Positions 21,216-32,479 of a DNA stretch of 64,000 nucleotides are shown here, in pieces; position 1 is the stretch's first letter; the number at the start of each line of letters is the position of its first letter. The position numbers were made by a program, and so were the translations under genes. Source of the stretch: Hemerocallis citrina (lineage: Eukaryota; Streptophyta; Magnoliopsida; Asparagales; Asphodelaceae); contig CM030366.1 of assembly GCA_017893485.1 (NCBI GenBank), positions 76,451,227-76,515,226 of the forward strand. The letters run 5' to 3'. The notes beneath the pieces were generated by a model, which saw nothing but the letters and a program-made list of their open reading frames with translations, did no database searches and was not told where the DNA came from.

Positions 21216-22700
21216 GAACTTTTAGGTAAATCTGTATTTTTTTTGTGAGATAATTTCTATTACCTATGTCTTAGTATAAATGAGATTTGAGACGGTTTTT
21301 TTTTACAAAGAGTAACTTATTTTGATTATTAACTTTTATATAAAGGAAATTGAAGGGACTGTTTAAGGAGTTTAAACTGAGATCTTGGTAATGAGAAATT
21401 TGAAAAGGTGTGAGATTGTGAAACAATTGAAAATGTGAATTTTGGAATGGGTATGGATTGAAATAGAATTATGTGAGCTTATAAACTAGTGAATATGACA
21501 TGTTAGAAGAATTTCAGTTGTCAAGTATCTATGCATTGAATTATTGACTGTGATGAATTATGAAAGATGTGAATGCACGAATACTATGCTTTTGAAACAT
21601 GAATGGTGATTAATCATGAAAATCTTATGAGCATGACATTGTAATTATGAGTTGAAATTGAGAATTAGGGTATAGCCAAGCCATATACCGGCAATGAAAG
21701 AATTGTGAAATGATATTTTGAAATGAGAAGACCAAGGTTGAGTCATATGAAACTGAATGAATAAAGACCGGTATAATGGGAGTGCTACATTCTAAGAGAT
21801 TGATTTTATTCGTGATTCAATTAAACTAAGGATTAGATGCACAGTGAAGATGTGATGAAAGTAAGAGAAAAATATTGAGTATGAGGGCCATTGGATTGGC
21901 GGTGTGAGAGTATTCACAGGATGTCCCATGATGAGTCATGATAGGGCGTGGATACTGCTCCAGAGTACCGTCCCGGTGGCGATGCTCGTGGGGTGTTTGA
22001 TGATTGCGAGTGGTGTCATGTCTATGGTAGGAGCTGAATTACCACAGGATGCCTATATGATGAGTCATGTGTCAGTGCATTGGGATTCCCTCCAGGGCGC
22101 CTAGACATGAGTTCGTAGGTCAGAAAACTTCTAGGATACTTACCGTAGTTACAGTAGTAGATTAAGTCATGGCGAGGGATTGAACCCTACAAGATGAAGA
22201 ACGATTAAGGGCTTGCCCTCGGACCTATATAGTATGGGATGCATAGAATCCGAACAAGTGCGCATTAGTGTCATATAATATAAATAATTGCATTAAGGAC
22301 TAAGTGGACATTCACAACACGACAACGATAGGATAGTCCCTTTAGTTCTGTTTGTGACAAGTTTGTGATTTGTTAAGAAATGAGAATCGTTATACTGTTT
22401 CCGGCATAGAGAGGATGGCCGTGTATAACATTTCGTCAGTTGAATGAACTGACGTGCCCATAGTTTTATATGCAGGATAAAGTTGATTGACAATTGAAGC
22501 ATACATGCTGTGCAGGATTGAGTTAAATATTCTTTCATGTAATTTATTGTAATATTGCTTCCGCTGTGATAATGTACAAGTGTAAATGTAACTCTGATGA
22601 AAGAAATTTTTTTATTTCCTTGTAAAATTGTACGAAAGAAGTGTAAAGATCTTGTGGAACTCGAATTCAGTTGTATTTTGGAATTCGGGGTGTTACAGAG

Positions 22701-22713
22701 TGGTATCAGAGCC
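22701..22713 (+). promoter_or_regulatory. Primer-binding site (initiator tRNA-Met)
   Basis: TGGTATCAGAGCC lies three bases after the LTR end at 22697. Minus-strand DNA synthesis is primed here by tRNA-Met. Confidence 0.9.
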
Positions 22714-22856
22714 ACGCTTCTAAGTAGTACAAATTTATAAAGAACGACAACGTAGAAGTGGACATTAGAGTGTGTATCGAGTCTAGAGATTTAAATGTAA
22801 GTCACTTATATTTTGTGTTGCTCTATGACTTATGCTTCTTCCTCTCTATCTTTAAG

Positions 22857-23267
22857 ATGGCGGACCACTTCGACCCAGCTAGAGATGACCACTGGCACAT
22901 CATTGAGGAAGATTACTACCCCGGGCAAGCTGATTCAGACGAGGAAGATCCCGAAGAACTAGAAGAGGAATGGCCTGAGTCCCGAGATATCACCCCACCT
23001 CCGGATTCATCTGATGATTCTTCTGACGAAGAAGAAGAACCAGTTCCAAGTAGTCTTGTGATATCTCTTTAGAGGCAGGTAGAAACACTGCAGGAGAGAG
23101 TCGGACTGTTGGAGGCTCAGTTGGCAAAGCGCAAGGATAATTTTGCAGTTCTCAGTCATCGTGTGTGGGAACTCGAGAAGAGGAAAAACATGACCGATGT
23201 ACTGAAGGAAGAAGTTAAAGAACTACGGGGAAAGCTTCGTGAAGCCAAGAGGAACCGTAGGAGTTAG
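22857..23267 (+). pseudogene. Pre-gag ORF: acidic domain plus coiled coil
   Basis: Translation from the ATG at 22857 (MADHFDPARDDHW) gives 71 residues before a TAG at 23070. Reading on, the same frame stays open to TAG 23265 (136 codons plus stop). Residues 15-65 are extremely acidic (SDEEDPEELEEEWPE, DSSDDSSDEEEE). Residues 72-136 form a heptad-rich coiled coil (RQVETLQERVGLLEAQLAKR) with a basic tail (KLREAKRNRRS). It lies between the primer site and gag, and is separate from gag. No known domain was recognised. A similar arrangement occurs at 622-852. The internal stop could be a mutation or a genuine end. Function is unknown. Confidence 0.5.
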
Positions 23268-23412
23268 ACCGTTGTGTCATCTACTGTTTTTATTTTGATG
23301 TCAGAATTATTTTAAATTCGAATGTATAAAGTTTGAAATTCAATGAAATGAAAAGTTGACTTAAAAGTTCATGTTTTATACTTCGAATTTAATGGATCTT
23401 TTGTATCAGAAT

Positions 23413-24318
23413 ATGGCTGGAAGAAGAGCTCGTAACAGTGAAGGTCTGGACTTGAAAACGGAACTAGCGAGGGTCTATCAGACACTCAATGCCGTGGCCA
23501 TGAATCAGAACCAAGGAAGGGGGCCTGTGAATCCAGTACACGAAGCAATCAAACTCGTGGAATCGTTCAAGCGGATGAAACCACTGGTGTTTGAGGGGAA
23601 GTCGGAACCTGACGTGGCTGACAATTGGATCCGTCTGGTAGAGACTATCTTTGAAGTCGTGGAGACCCAAAAAGGCAGCAAGGTGAAGTTGGCGACTCTG
23701 CAATTCGAGAAGGATGCGGCTGTGTGGTGGCAATCGATGAAGCGGACGATGGGAGGTATTGTTCTTGGCTGGGAGGAATTTTTGGAGGAATTCCGCAGTC
23801 ATTACTTTCCTTCAGACGTCCAGGAGAAGAAGGCCATGGAGTTTCTGTCACTGCAGCAGGGCGGCATGTCGGTTAGGGAGTATGAGACCAGATTTACTCA
23901 ACTCTCGAGATATGTTTTCGAATTGGTGATGGATGAGGCGAAGAAGGCTCGTAAGTTCGAGCATGGTTTGAGGTCGAGCTTGAGGTCCAGGATGATACCC
24001 CTCGGTATCAGGAGGTTTGACAAGCTGGTCAAACGAGCGGCAGCCACGAAGGCTGACATGGAGCAATTCCACACTGTTCAGAATAGGAGGAACAACTGGA
24101 ATGCGGGAAAGAGGCCTGCAGTTGATGGAAGTGTCAGGGGACAGCCACCGGCTCAAAGGTTCAAGCCTATGGGTGCGAATGCGGTTCAAGTGGCAGGAAG
24201 ACCCGGGAATACTTGGGTGAGACCTCCAGTGACTTGTTTCAACTGTGGAGAGACAAGCCACTACAAGTCTCATTGCTCCAAACTGCAAGATGTCCTCCGT
24301 AACGAACCAACTCAGTAG
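23413..24318 (+). CDS. Ty3/gypsy gag polyprotein (capsid and nucleocapsid)
   Basis: This frame of about 300 codons is intact and ends at TAG 24316. The start at 23413 (MAGRRARNSEG) is preferred over the in-frame ATG at 23371 because it begins the usual chromovirus gag. Residues 50-200 form the retrotransposon gag capsid core (WWQSMKR, WEEFLEEF, FLSLQQGGMSVREYE). Near the C-terminus lies a CCHC zinc knuckle, CFNCGETSHYKSHC. Gag assembles particles and binds genomic RNA. A basic, Arg-rich linker precedes the knuckle. This is the best-preserved gene of the element, and pol follows in a different, damaged reading frame. Confidence 0.85.
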   Translation: MAGRRARNSEGLDLKTELARVYQTLNAVAMNQNQGRGPVNPVHEAIKLVESFKRMKPLVFEGKSEPDVADNWIRLVETIFEVVETQKGSKVKLATLQFEKDAAVWWQSMKRTMGGIVLGWEEFLEEFRSHYFPSDVQEKKAMEFLSLQQGGMSVREYETRFTQLSRYVFELVMDEAKKARKFEHGLRSSLRSRMIPLGIRRFDKLVKRAAATKADMEQFHTVQNRRNNWNAGKRPAVDGSVRGQPPAQRFKPMGANAVQVAGRPGNTWVRPPVTCFNCGETSHYKSHCSKLQDVLRNEPTQ

Positions 24319-24456
24319 ACCGGGAAGAAGCCGTACCAGCAGGGGGGAGTATTTGCCTTGACTGAAGCTGACGTTGATGTGCTGGATCACGTCATCACTG
24401 GTACGAGAAAGGATGTTTAGGAGTTTTTTCTGTTGATTCTCTTTTCCCGTTAATTA

Positions 24457-24919
24457 GTGAACTGTTACGTAATGAGTGTGTATTATGTAACAGGAGAACT
24501 TATTTTGAATGGAAAGAAAGCTGTTGTTTTGTTCGATACTGGGTCTTCTCATACTTTTGTATCACCTAAATTTGCTAAAGTGTTGGGAGTTGAACCGAAG
24601 ATTTTTCCAGGCAAGGTTTTAGCGGTAGCTACTCTGTCAGGGGGAAACTCTAACCACTGATCGGTACTATGCTGACTGCGAGATCATGATTGGAGATCGA
24701 ATTTTCGGGATCGACCTGATCGAGCTGAATGTTTTGGGAGTCGTTGTTATCATTGGCATTGATTGGATGTCGGTGTACAGTGCGAACATCGAATGTAAGA
24801 CCAAGACAGTAACAGTAAAGGCTCCAGGAGGACCTGAAGTCACTTTCCAAGGGAAGAGGAGATGTTCAGATTTGGTTGCTGCTATCAGCCAGAAGAGGGG
24901 GATTCCTGCAGAGGTGTAG
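24457..24919 (+). pseudogene. Retropepsin-like protease, frameshifted
   Basis: The frame from 24457 contains ELILNGKKAVVLFDTGSSH, with the catalytic DTG intact, then FVSPKFA. It stops at 24658. The second half (GDRIFGIDLIELNVLG, then IGIDWMS) continues in another frame at 24686-24919 and ends in a stop. One frameshift near 24650 therefore separates the active-site half from the C-terminal half. The enzyme would mature the Gag-Pol polyprotein. Confidence 0.75.
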
Positions 24920-25575
24920 CTGATTCCTGTGGTTCGAGATCATCCGACTGTGTTCTTGGAAGATTTGCGTGGGTTAACCCCGCATCGTGATGTGGAGTTC
25001 AGCATCACTATTCAACCAGGAAGTGCACCTATTTTCAAGGCACCGTATAGGAGGCACCTGTGGAATGGGATGAGGTAAAATGGCAGATTGAGAAACTGTT
25101 GGAGATAGGCTTTATTCAACCGAGTGCGTCACCTTGGGGAGCGCTGGTGCTTTTGGTAAAGAAGAAGGATGGTTCGATGAGGATGTGCATCGATTACCGA
25201 TAGCTGAATAAGGTCACTATTCAGAATAATTATCCGATTCCAAGAATTGATGACTTGTTCGATCGTCTACAAGGAGCAGCTGTTTTCTCCAAAATAGATC
25301 TTCGATCAGGATATCATCAAGTTCGGGTGAAAGCTGAAGATGTGCATAAGACTGCATTCAGAACTCGACACGGGCATTACGAATTCTTGGTTATGCCATT
25401 TGGAGTGACGAATGCGCCTGCAATCTTCATGGACATGATGAATAGAGTTCTGAGGCCGTTCATTGATTCTTTCGTTGTGGTGTTTATCGACGATATTCTC
25501 GTGTACTCCAAATCGGAGGAGGAGCACATGGAGCATCTGGCGGCAGTTTTGAGGAAGCTTCAGGAGCAGGTTGGT
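24920..25575 (+). pseudogene. Reverse transcriptase, fingers and palm only
   Basis: Conserved RT blocks appear in order: HPTVFLEDL, the VEFSI...APYR entry (near 24990-25050), a frame break with a small deletion, the [11 protein letters not shown] and [13 protein letters not shown] blocks, a TAG at 25201 replacing the codon after [29 protein letters not shown], and the catalytic FIDDILVY. The frame from 25255 is open. The RT thumb and the whole RNase H domain are missing, because the sequence jumps from LRKLQEQ straight to pre-integrase sequence near 25575. Reverse transcription by this copy is impossible. Confidence 0.8.
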
Positions 25576-26931
25576 GCTGGCAAGTTGTCCGAATTTCAAA
25601 TCAGGGATGAAGTGCTGTGGTTTGGTGAGAGGCTATGTGTTCCGGATCAGTCGGACTTGAAAGAGAGTATTCTTTACGAGGCACATGCTACTCTTTTGTC
25701 TGTACACCCTGGGAGTACCAAGATGTATAGGGACATTAAACAACATTTCTGGTGGTCAGGTTTGAAACAGGATGTGGCTGAATTTGTGTGGAGGTGTAAG
25801 ATTTGTCAACTAGTCAAAGCTGAGAATCAGAAACCTTGAGGTCTATTACAGTTGTTACCTATTCCGGAATGGAAATGGAATAACATCAGTATGGATTTTA
25901 TCACGGGATTACCCAAGAGTCCTAAAGGCAATGATGCAATTTGGGTCATAGTCGATCGACTAACCAAGTTTGCTCACTTCTTGGCGATGAAACTCACTGC
26001 TTCAATGGACAAGTTGGCTGAGAGGTATGTTGGTGAGATCGTCAGGTTTCATGGCGTTCCATTGACCATTGTGTCTGATCGGGATACACGGTTTACTTCG
26101 CATTTCTGGAGGAGTCTTCAGACAGCTTTAGGTACCAAGACGGATTTCAGCATTGCTTTTCATCCCCAGACCGATGGGCAGACTGAGAGAGTCAACCGTA
26201 TTCTTGAGGACATGCTTCGGTGTTGTGAACTAGACTTTGGAGGCAGTTGGGAAAGGCATTTACCTTTGGTGGAGTTTGCCTACAACAACAGTTTTCAGAC
26301 TAGCATTGGGATGGCGGTGTATGAAGCTCTGTATGGCAGGAAGTGCAGGATGCCTGTCTGTTGGTTCGAAGTTGGAGAGCGACAGATGTTTGGGCCTGAG
26401 ATTGTGCAACAGAACTCTGGAAACACTGATTAGATCAGGAAGAGGTTGGTGGATGCTCAGAGTAGGCAGAAGAGTTATGCAGACAATCGGAGAAGGAACC
26501 TTGAGTTTGAGGTTGGAGACTTTGTCTTTCTGAAGGTATCGCTCAGCAAAGGTGTGATTTGATTCGGCAAAGGTGGAAAGTTAGCCCCGAGGTTCATAGG
26601 CCCATATAAGATATTGAAAAGGATCCGGAAAGCTGCTTACCGGCTTGAGTTACCGGAAGAGTTGTCTCAGATGCACAATGTCTTTCATGTGTCTATGCTG
26701 AGAGGTTACATTCCAGATCCAAGTCATCATTTGCCCGAAGTGCCAGAAGATTAGCAACTGGATCTAAGTTACATTGAGTTTCCAGTTGAGATTGTTGATC
26801 GTCGAGAGAAAATCTTGAGGAAAAAGACGATACCGATGGTCAAGGTAGTCTGGAGAAACCAGTTGGTTGAAGAGGCTACTTGGGAATCTGAGGAGAGGAT
26901 GATGAAGGATCATCCTGAGCTTTTTATTTAA
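25576..26931 (+). pseudogene. Integrase with C-terminal chromodomain, four stops
   Basis: The zinc-binding H2C2 region ([11 protein letters not shown] ... CKICQ) precedes the DDE core: [15 protein letters not shown] and the Glu in RILEDML are all present. After the core come the GPY/F-type module (PRFIGPYKIL) and a chromodomain (VEIVDRREK, VKVVWRN, ATWESEE) ending at TAA 26929. All lie in one frame interrupted by TGA 25837, TAG 26431, TGA 26560 and TAG 26752. Chromodomains of chromoviruses bind histone marks and steer insertion into heterochromatin. The catalytic residues survive, but the stops make the gene non-functional. Confidence 0.85.
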
Positions 26932-26991
26932 TTTTCTTTTTGTGTTTTGTTTTCTCACTCTTTAATTGTAGTTCCGGGGACGGAACTATTC

Positions 26992-27005
26992 TAAGGAGGG
27001 AGTGT
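26992..27005 (+). promoter_or_regulatory. Polypurine tract of the Tekay element
   Basis: The purine-rich TAAGGAGGGAGTGT directly abuts the 3' LTR start at 27006. It is the expected plus-strand priming site. Confidence 0.75.
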
Positions 27006-30000
27006 TGTAATACCCTAAAACTTCATTTTAATAAAAATATTATTTTTCACGTGTTGTGCACGTGCAAACTTCATGTGTATATTATTTATTTATTTTATAT
27101 GAAATCTCATTTTAGTATGAACAATTATTTTCCTTTATTTTTCTAAAAGCCTAAAACACTAATTAATTGTTTTAGCCCACTTTAATTAATTATTAATTTG
27201 TTGTCTTGGCCCACAAGCATAAGCCCACTATTTATGAAGCCCACCAATCTAATTAATTAATTAAATGGTCACACTTGTCATGTAGAGATAATTGGTGAAC
27301 ATTTTGATTAATTAAACTGTACAACTTTTAAATAGGGGTACTAGGTGGCACATGCGAAACACGTAGTGTGCAATGCACACTTTATTTTGTGCCGATTGTG
27401 CATTGGAAGGAATGGGAGAGTGGGTTGTGTTCATGGGTATTTATTTGTGTGTGGGTGGTTGATATAACTCCTACTCCTATCCTAGCCCTTCATTTTATAA
27501 CCATCCATCGAATCCTAGCCCTTCAATCTACTCTAAAATTAGTATAAATACCCTTCCTATTTGTTTGTATTTTACATTAGTAATCTATTGAAAGAAGAGA
27601 ACAATTATATAGGAGATTTATATTAGTGTGAGTTGGGTGTGAGTGTTCCCCCATTGGAGGCCGGCCATCCCTACAAGAAGAAGCTCTCGGTTTTGGGCAA
27701 GGAGCAAGGAAAAGGAGTTCGTTGCACTGCAATCTAGGAGTTGAAGGCACTCGCTCGCAATCTAGGAGGCTCTAGGGGATTTTCTTAATTGGGTTTTTTT
27801 CAAAAGGTGGTTGTTTCTCATGACTTCTAAAGTAGAAATCATGCTAGGGAGTGAAATTGAATTGTTATTATGAATTACTAGTTGAAATTAAATGCATGCT
27901 TGCCTAAATAGAAGGGAATTGAGAAATTAGCAAATATGTGTTGATTGATTACTATATTTATTAATTATGAGTAAAGTGAATGTTCTCGTTATTTCTAATG
28001 TTAGTATGCAAAATATGTCCTAAATGTTAACTATATGGTTTAACTAGTAAAAGACTAACATCATGTTTATGGATTAAAGTGCTAAAGTAGAATGGTGTGT
28101 TAAAGATAAATTGATAGAATAAATTATTAAGAAATGGTTGGTAATAGATGTCATGAAATTTTCTATTGCTATTTATGCCATTAGAATAAATGAAAAAGAA
28201 TGTATTTTTGCAAACAAATGATCGAATGCATCACGTGTAATTAGTTAATAAAACATAAGTTCTTATAAAGCAAATGATCATTGTGAAATACGGGTTTACT
28301 GTAACTTTTTTTATTAGATTGTGATCTGGAAAGTTACATTTCAAAAAGAGAAGAAAATATATTTTTAGACTTGAAAAACATCACAGAGCAGCCGACCGAT
28401 CACATTTAACAGTCGACTGACCTGATCGTTTATTTATTTTTTGTTTAAAAATCTTAGCGGAAGAGCCGACTGTCCATATAAGGCAGTCGACTCCTCTGAG
28501 TATTTTATTCTCGAGCTTTAGAAACTCGCAGAACAGCCGACTGGTCATGGTTAACAGTCGACTGCCCTGAACATTTTTATTTTTGAGTTTAAAAACATTG
28601 TAGAACAGCCGACTGGCGATCTGTGACAGTCGACTTCCCCGAAGTTTTAGGTAAATCTGTATTTTCTTTGTGAGATAATTTCTATGACCTATATCTTAGT
28701 ATAAATGAGATTTGAGACAGTTTTTTTTTTACAAAGAGGAACTTATTTTGATTATTAACTTTTATATAAAGGAAATTGAAGGGATTGTTTAAGGAGTTTA
28801 AACTGAGATCTTGGTAATGAGAAATTTGAAAAGGTGTGAGATTGTGAAATAATTGAAAATGTGAACTGTGGAATTGGTATGGATTGAAATAGAATTATGA
28901 GAGCTTATAAACTAGTGAATATGACATGTTAGAAGAATTTCAGTTTTCACGTATCTATGCATTGAATTATTGACTGTGATGAATTATGAAAGATGTGAAT
29001 GCATGAATACTATGCTTTTGAAACATAAATGGTGATTAATCATGAAAAGATCTTATGAGCATGACATTGTAATTATGAGTTGAAATTGAGAATTAGGGTA
29101 TAGCCAAGCCATATACCGGCAATGAAAGAATTGTGAAATGATATTTTGAAATGAGAAGACCAAGGTTGGGTTATATGAAACTGAATGAATAAAGACCGGT
29201 ATAATGAGAGTGCTACATTCTAAGAGATTGATTTTATTCATGATTCACTTAAACTAAGGATTAGATACATAGTGATGATGTGATGAAAGTAAGAGAAAAA
29301 CATTGAGTATGAGGGTCATTGGATTGGCGGCGTGAGAGTATTCACAGGATGTCCCATGATGAGTCATGATAGGGCGTGGATACTGCTCCAGAGTACCGTC
29401 CCGGTGGCGACGCTCGTGGGGTGTTTAACGACTGCGGGTGGTGTCATGTCTATTGTAGGAGCTAAATTACCACAGGATGCCTGCATGATGAGTCATGTGT
29501 CAGTACATTGGGATTCCCTCCAGGGCGCCTAAACATGAGTTCGTAGGTCAGAAAACATCTAGGATACTTACCGTAGTTACAGTAGTAGATTAAGTCATGG
29601 CGAGGGATTGAACCCTACAAGATGAAGTACGATTTAGGGTTTGCCCTCGGACCTATATAGTATGGGATGCATAGAATCCGAACAAGTGCGCATTAGTGTC
29701 ATATAATATAAATAATTGCATTAAGGACTAAGTGGACATTCACAACACGACAACAATAGGATAGTCCCTTTAGTTCTGTTTGCGACGAGTTTGTGATTTG
29801 TTAAGAAATGAGAATCGTTATACTGTTTTCGACATGGAGAGGATGGCCGTGTATAATATTTCGTCAGTTGAATGAACTGATGTGCCCACAGTTTTATATG
29901 CAGGGTAAAGTTGATTGACAATTGAAGCATACATGCTGCGCAGGATTGAGTTAAATATTGTTTCATGTAATTTATTGTAATATTGCTTCCGCTGTGATAA

Positions 30001-30125
30001 TGTACAAGTGTAAATGTAACGCTGATGAAAGAAAAGTTTTTATTTCCTTGTAAAATTATACAAAAGAAGTGTAAAGATCCTGTGGAACTAGAATTCATTT
30101 GTATTTTGGAATTCTGGGTGTTACA
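27006..30125 (+). repeat. 3' LTR of the Tekay-type element
   Basis: This 3,120-bp repeat is nearly identical to 19582-22697 and ends TTACA before the GACAT duplication. The four paired GTCGAC units are conserved (first pair 28391/28412). Differences from the 5' LTR are scattered substitutions and a few small indels. Confidence 0.9.
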
Positions 30126-30206
30126 GACATGTTGTACTTACTCAGATGAGGTGATTCAGGTGATATCATTGATATAACATCGACATGTAGTTCTTCAATT
30201 CTATGA

Positions 30207-30839
30207 CATGTCAGGTTGGGTCATTTTGGTGAAAATGGTGTCACAGAGCTTTGTTCTAGGGATCTTTTGTCGGGGATTAAGAATGTTGAGATGGATTTTT
30301 GTGAAAATTGTGTGACTAGCAAACAGAAGACATTTAGCTTTCAGTTGAATGAGAGTAAGAAAAAGCATAGGAAGATAGAGTTGGTACATACAGATGTGTG
30401 GGGTCCGGCTCAGGAATTCTCATATGGTGGTGAAAGATACTTCGTCACATTCATCGACGATGCTACAAAAAAATTTTGGGTTCATTCAATTTTTGAGAAA
30501 TCAAAGGTGTTTGAAGCATGCAAAGCTTGGAAGGTCAGGGATGAGAATGAGACGGGTTGCAAGGTGAAAGCATTAAAGTCAAACAATGGCGGTAAGTACA
30601 CAAGTGAAGAGTGTATTGACTATATGTCAAAGGAAGGTATCCAATGAATCGGGACAGTGTCTAGGACTCCACAGGAGAATGGGTTAGCAGAAAGACTGAA
30701 CTGCATAATACATGAAAGGGAGAGTTGCATGAGACTTCATGCGCATCTTCCAGTTCATCTTTGGGTAGCTACAGTAGATACAACAATGTACTTGATTAAT
30801 CATTGCCAGTCTAGTACCCCTGACGGGGCCATTCCGTAA
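30207..30839 (+). pseudogene. Copia pre-integrase and integrase core, broken
   Basis: The copia element resumes after the insert. A pre-integrase zinc module (HVRLGHFG ... CENCVTSKQ) precedes the core. HTDVWGP supplies the first catalytic Asp. The second block reads KSNNGGKY, where the Asp is Asn. The third, NGLAERLN, retains the usual Glu. Stops lie at the start of the module (TGA replacing Trp near 30204), at 30645 and at 30837. Integrase would join element cDNA to host DNA; the lost Asp alone would inactivate it. Confidence 0.8.
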
Positions 30840-31439
30840 GAACTATCTTCAGGTAAACATGTCAACAATCGCATTTGAAAGTTTTTTGTTGTATTGCATA
30901 TTATCTAATCGACGGCGAAGAAAGAAATAAACTAAATTCGAAATCTAGAAAGTGTGTATTCATTGGCTACGGCGGCGATGAGTTTGGTTACTAACTTTGA
31001 AATTTTGTAGAAAACAAGGTCATTCACAGCAGGAATGTAGTGTTCAATGAAGATGTCTTGTATAAGGACAGATACACAGGTCAAAATAGTACAACTGGTA
31101 CAGAGTCAGATTTAAGTTCAGATTCAAACTCTGAAGGCGGCCCAAATGGTGGGGGCCCTACATTGCAGCATCAGGTACAGGTAACACAGGTAGTGCAGGA
31201 GGCTCATGAAGAGCCTGCTAGGAATGAGCAGGATATCCAAGATGAATAGGTACAGCTAGAGAATTTCAGGGATCCTTAACCGGTCGGTGAACCAGTACCC
31301 ACATTGATAAGATTGACACGAGAAAGAATGCTATCAAAGATATTTGATCTATCAGCTAGTTTAGCTCAAGAGCATGTTCTGTACACGGATTCAGGAGAGC
31401 CAGAGACTCATGGATGCTTTGACAGATAATAGTTGAATT

Positions 31440-32470
31440 CAGTGGGAGTCAACCATGAGAGACGAGATGAACTCTTTGGAACATAACCAAATTTGGAAGT
31501 TAACCAAGTTACCTTCAGAGAAACGTGCTCTTATGAGCAAATGGATTTTCAAAGTCAAGGATGAGGTAGATGGAAGTAAAAGGTATAAGGCGAAGCTTGT
31601 TGTGAAAAAGTTCTCTCAAAAGGAATGTGTCAACTACAGTGAAATCTTTGCACCGGAAGTGAAGATGGCTTCAGTCAGAGTTCTGCTTAGTATTGTGGTA
31701 GTTGAAGACTTACACTTAGAACATTTGGATGTGAAAATAGCATTTCTCCATGGTGATGTTGAAGAAGAGCTATATATGAGGTAACTCACAGGTTTTGAAG
31801 CAAAAAGGGAAAGAAGACTTTGTGTGTCGACTGAAAACGAGTCTTTTACGGGCTCAAACAAGTACCACGATAATGGTATTTGAAGTTTGACTGCTTTATG
31901 AGAGGAAATGGTTTCCAGAGATGCGAAACGGATCATTATGTATATGTTCATCGATATGACGGCAATGTCATAGTTACCTTGGCATTGTATGTGGATGACA
32001 TGTTGTTAGCAGGTTCATGTATGAAGAAGATCAAGGATGAAAAAAAGGTGCTAGCTTGGGAGTTTTCGATGAAGGACTTGGGTGAAGCAAAAGCAAATCC
32101 TCGGTATAAAGATTAGTAGACAGGAAAAGCAAGAAGCTTTGGTTATCACAAGAAGGCTACGTGAAGAAGGTGTTGAAAAGATTCAATATGGATAGCGCAA
32201 GGCTAGTCACCTGTCCCTAGGTCGGACACTTCAAGTTATTTACAAATTTTTGTCCGACAATAGAGCCAGAGATGAAGGAAATGGCTGTAGTTCCTTATGC
32301 CTCAGTCGTTGGGTGATTGATGTATTTGATGATGTCCACAAGACCAGACACCGGACTAGCAGTGGGGGTTGTCAGCCGTTACATAAAGAATTCAGGTAAA
32401 CAACATTGAGATGCAGTGAAGTGGATTCTCAGGTATCTTGCAGGTACAATATATCACTCTCTTTATTTTG
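31440..32470 (+). pseudogene. Copia reverse transcriptase (RVT_2), broken
   Basis: The frame at 31455-31784 shows RVT_2 start blocks: EHNQIWKLTKLP, KWIFKVKDEVDG, YKAKLVVKKFSQ and VKIAFLHGDVEEELYM. After a stop and frameshift, the frame at 31880-32116 carries the catalytic YVDDMLLAG. Later pieces (SRYIKN near 32370, CSEVDSQVSCRYNISL-like frames) continue in other phases. At least three lesions separate the parts. The enzyme would copy element RNA into cDNA. Confidence 0.8.
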
Positions 32471-32479
32471 GGGGAGATT

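Larger units (their letters stand above)
19582..22697 (+). repeat. 5' LTR of the Tekay-type element
   Basis: This 3,116-bp repeat carries two CACGTG sites within its first ~60 bp, a TATAAATA box near 20131, and four copies of a ~72-bp unit at 20960-21215. Each unit carries a pair of GTCGAC-type palindromes 21 bp apart. A 66-codon frame at 21904-22104 recurs at 29332-29532 only because the LTRs are copies. Confidence 0.9.
19582..30125 (+). mobile_element. Complete Ty3/gypsy chromovirus (Tekay/Del type)
   Basis: The LTRs (19582-22697 and 27006-30125, about 3.1 kb each) begin TGTAATACCC and end TTACA. The element is flanked by GACAT at 19577-19581 and 30126-30130. It has a tRNA-Met primer site, gag with a CCHC knuckle, protease, RT, integrase and a C-terminal chromodomain, in the gypsy order. 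Long LTRs plus a chromodomain point to the Tekay/Del clade. It sits inside the copia protease region. By eye the first ~430 bp of the LTRs differ at about 3% of sites, suggesting a fairly recent insertion. Pol carries stops and lacks RNase H. Confidence 0.9.

Noticed and set aside
21904..22104. 66-codon ORF conserved at 29332-29532
   Set aside because: Both lie in the two LTRs of one element, so similarity follows from LTR duplication. The sequence has internal repeats and no domain.
22293..22715. Minus-strand ORF of 140 codons (and its copy at 29721-30098)
   Set aside because: Antisense frame within the LTRs. No domain, and duplicated only because LTRs are duplicated.
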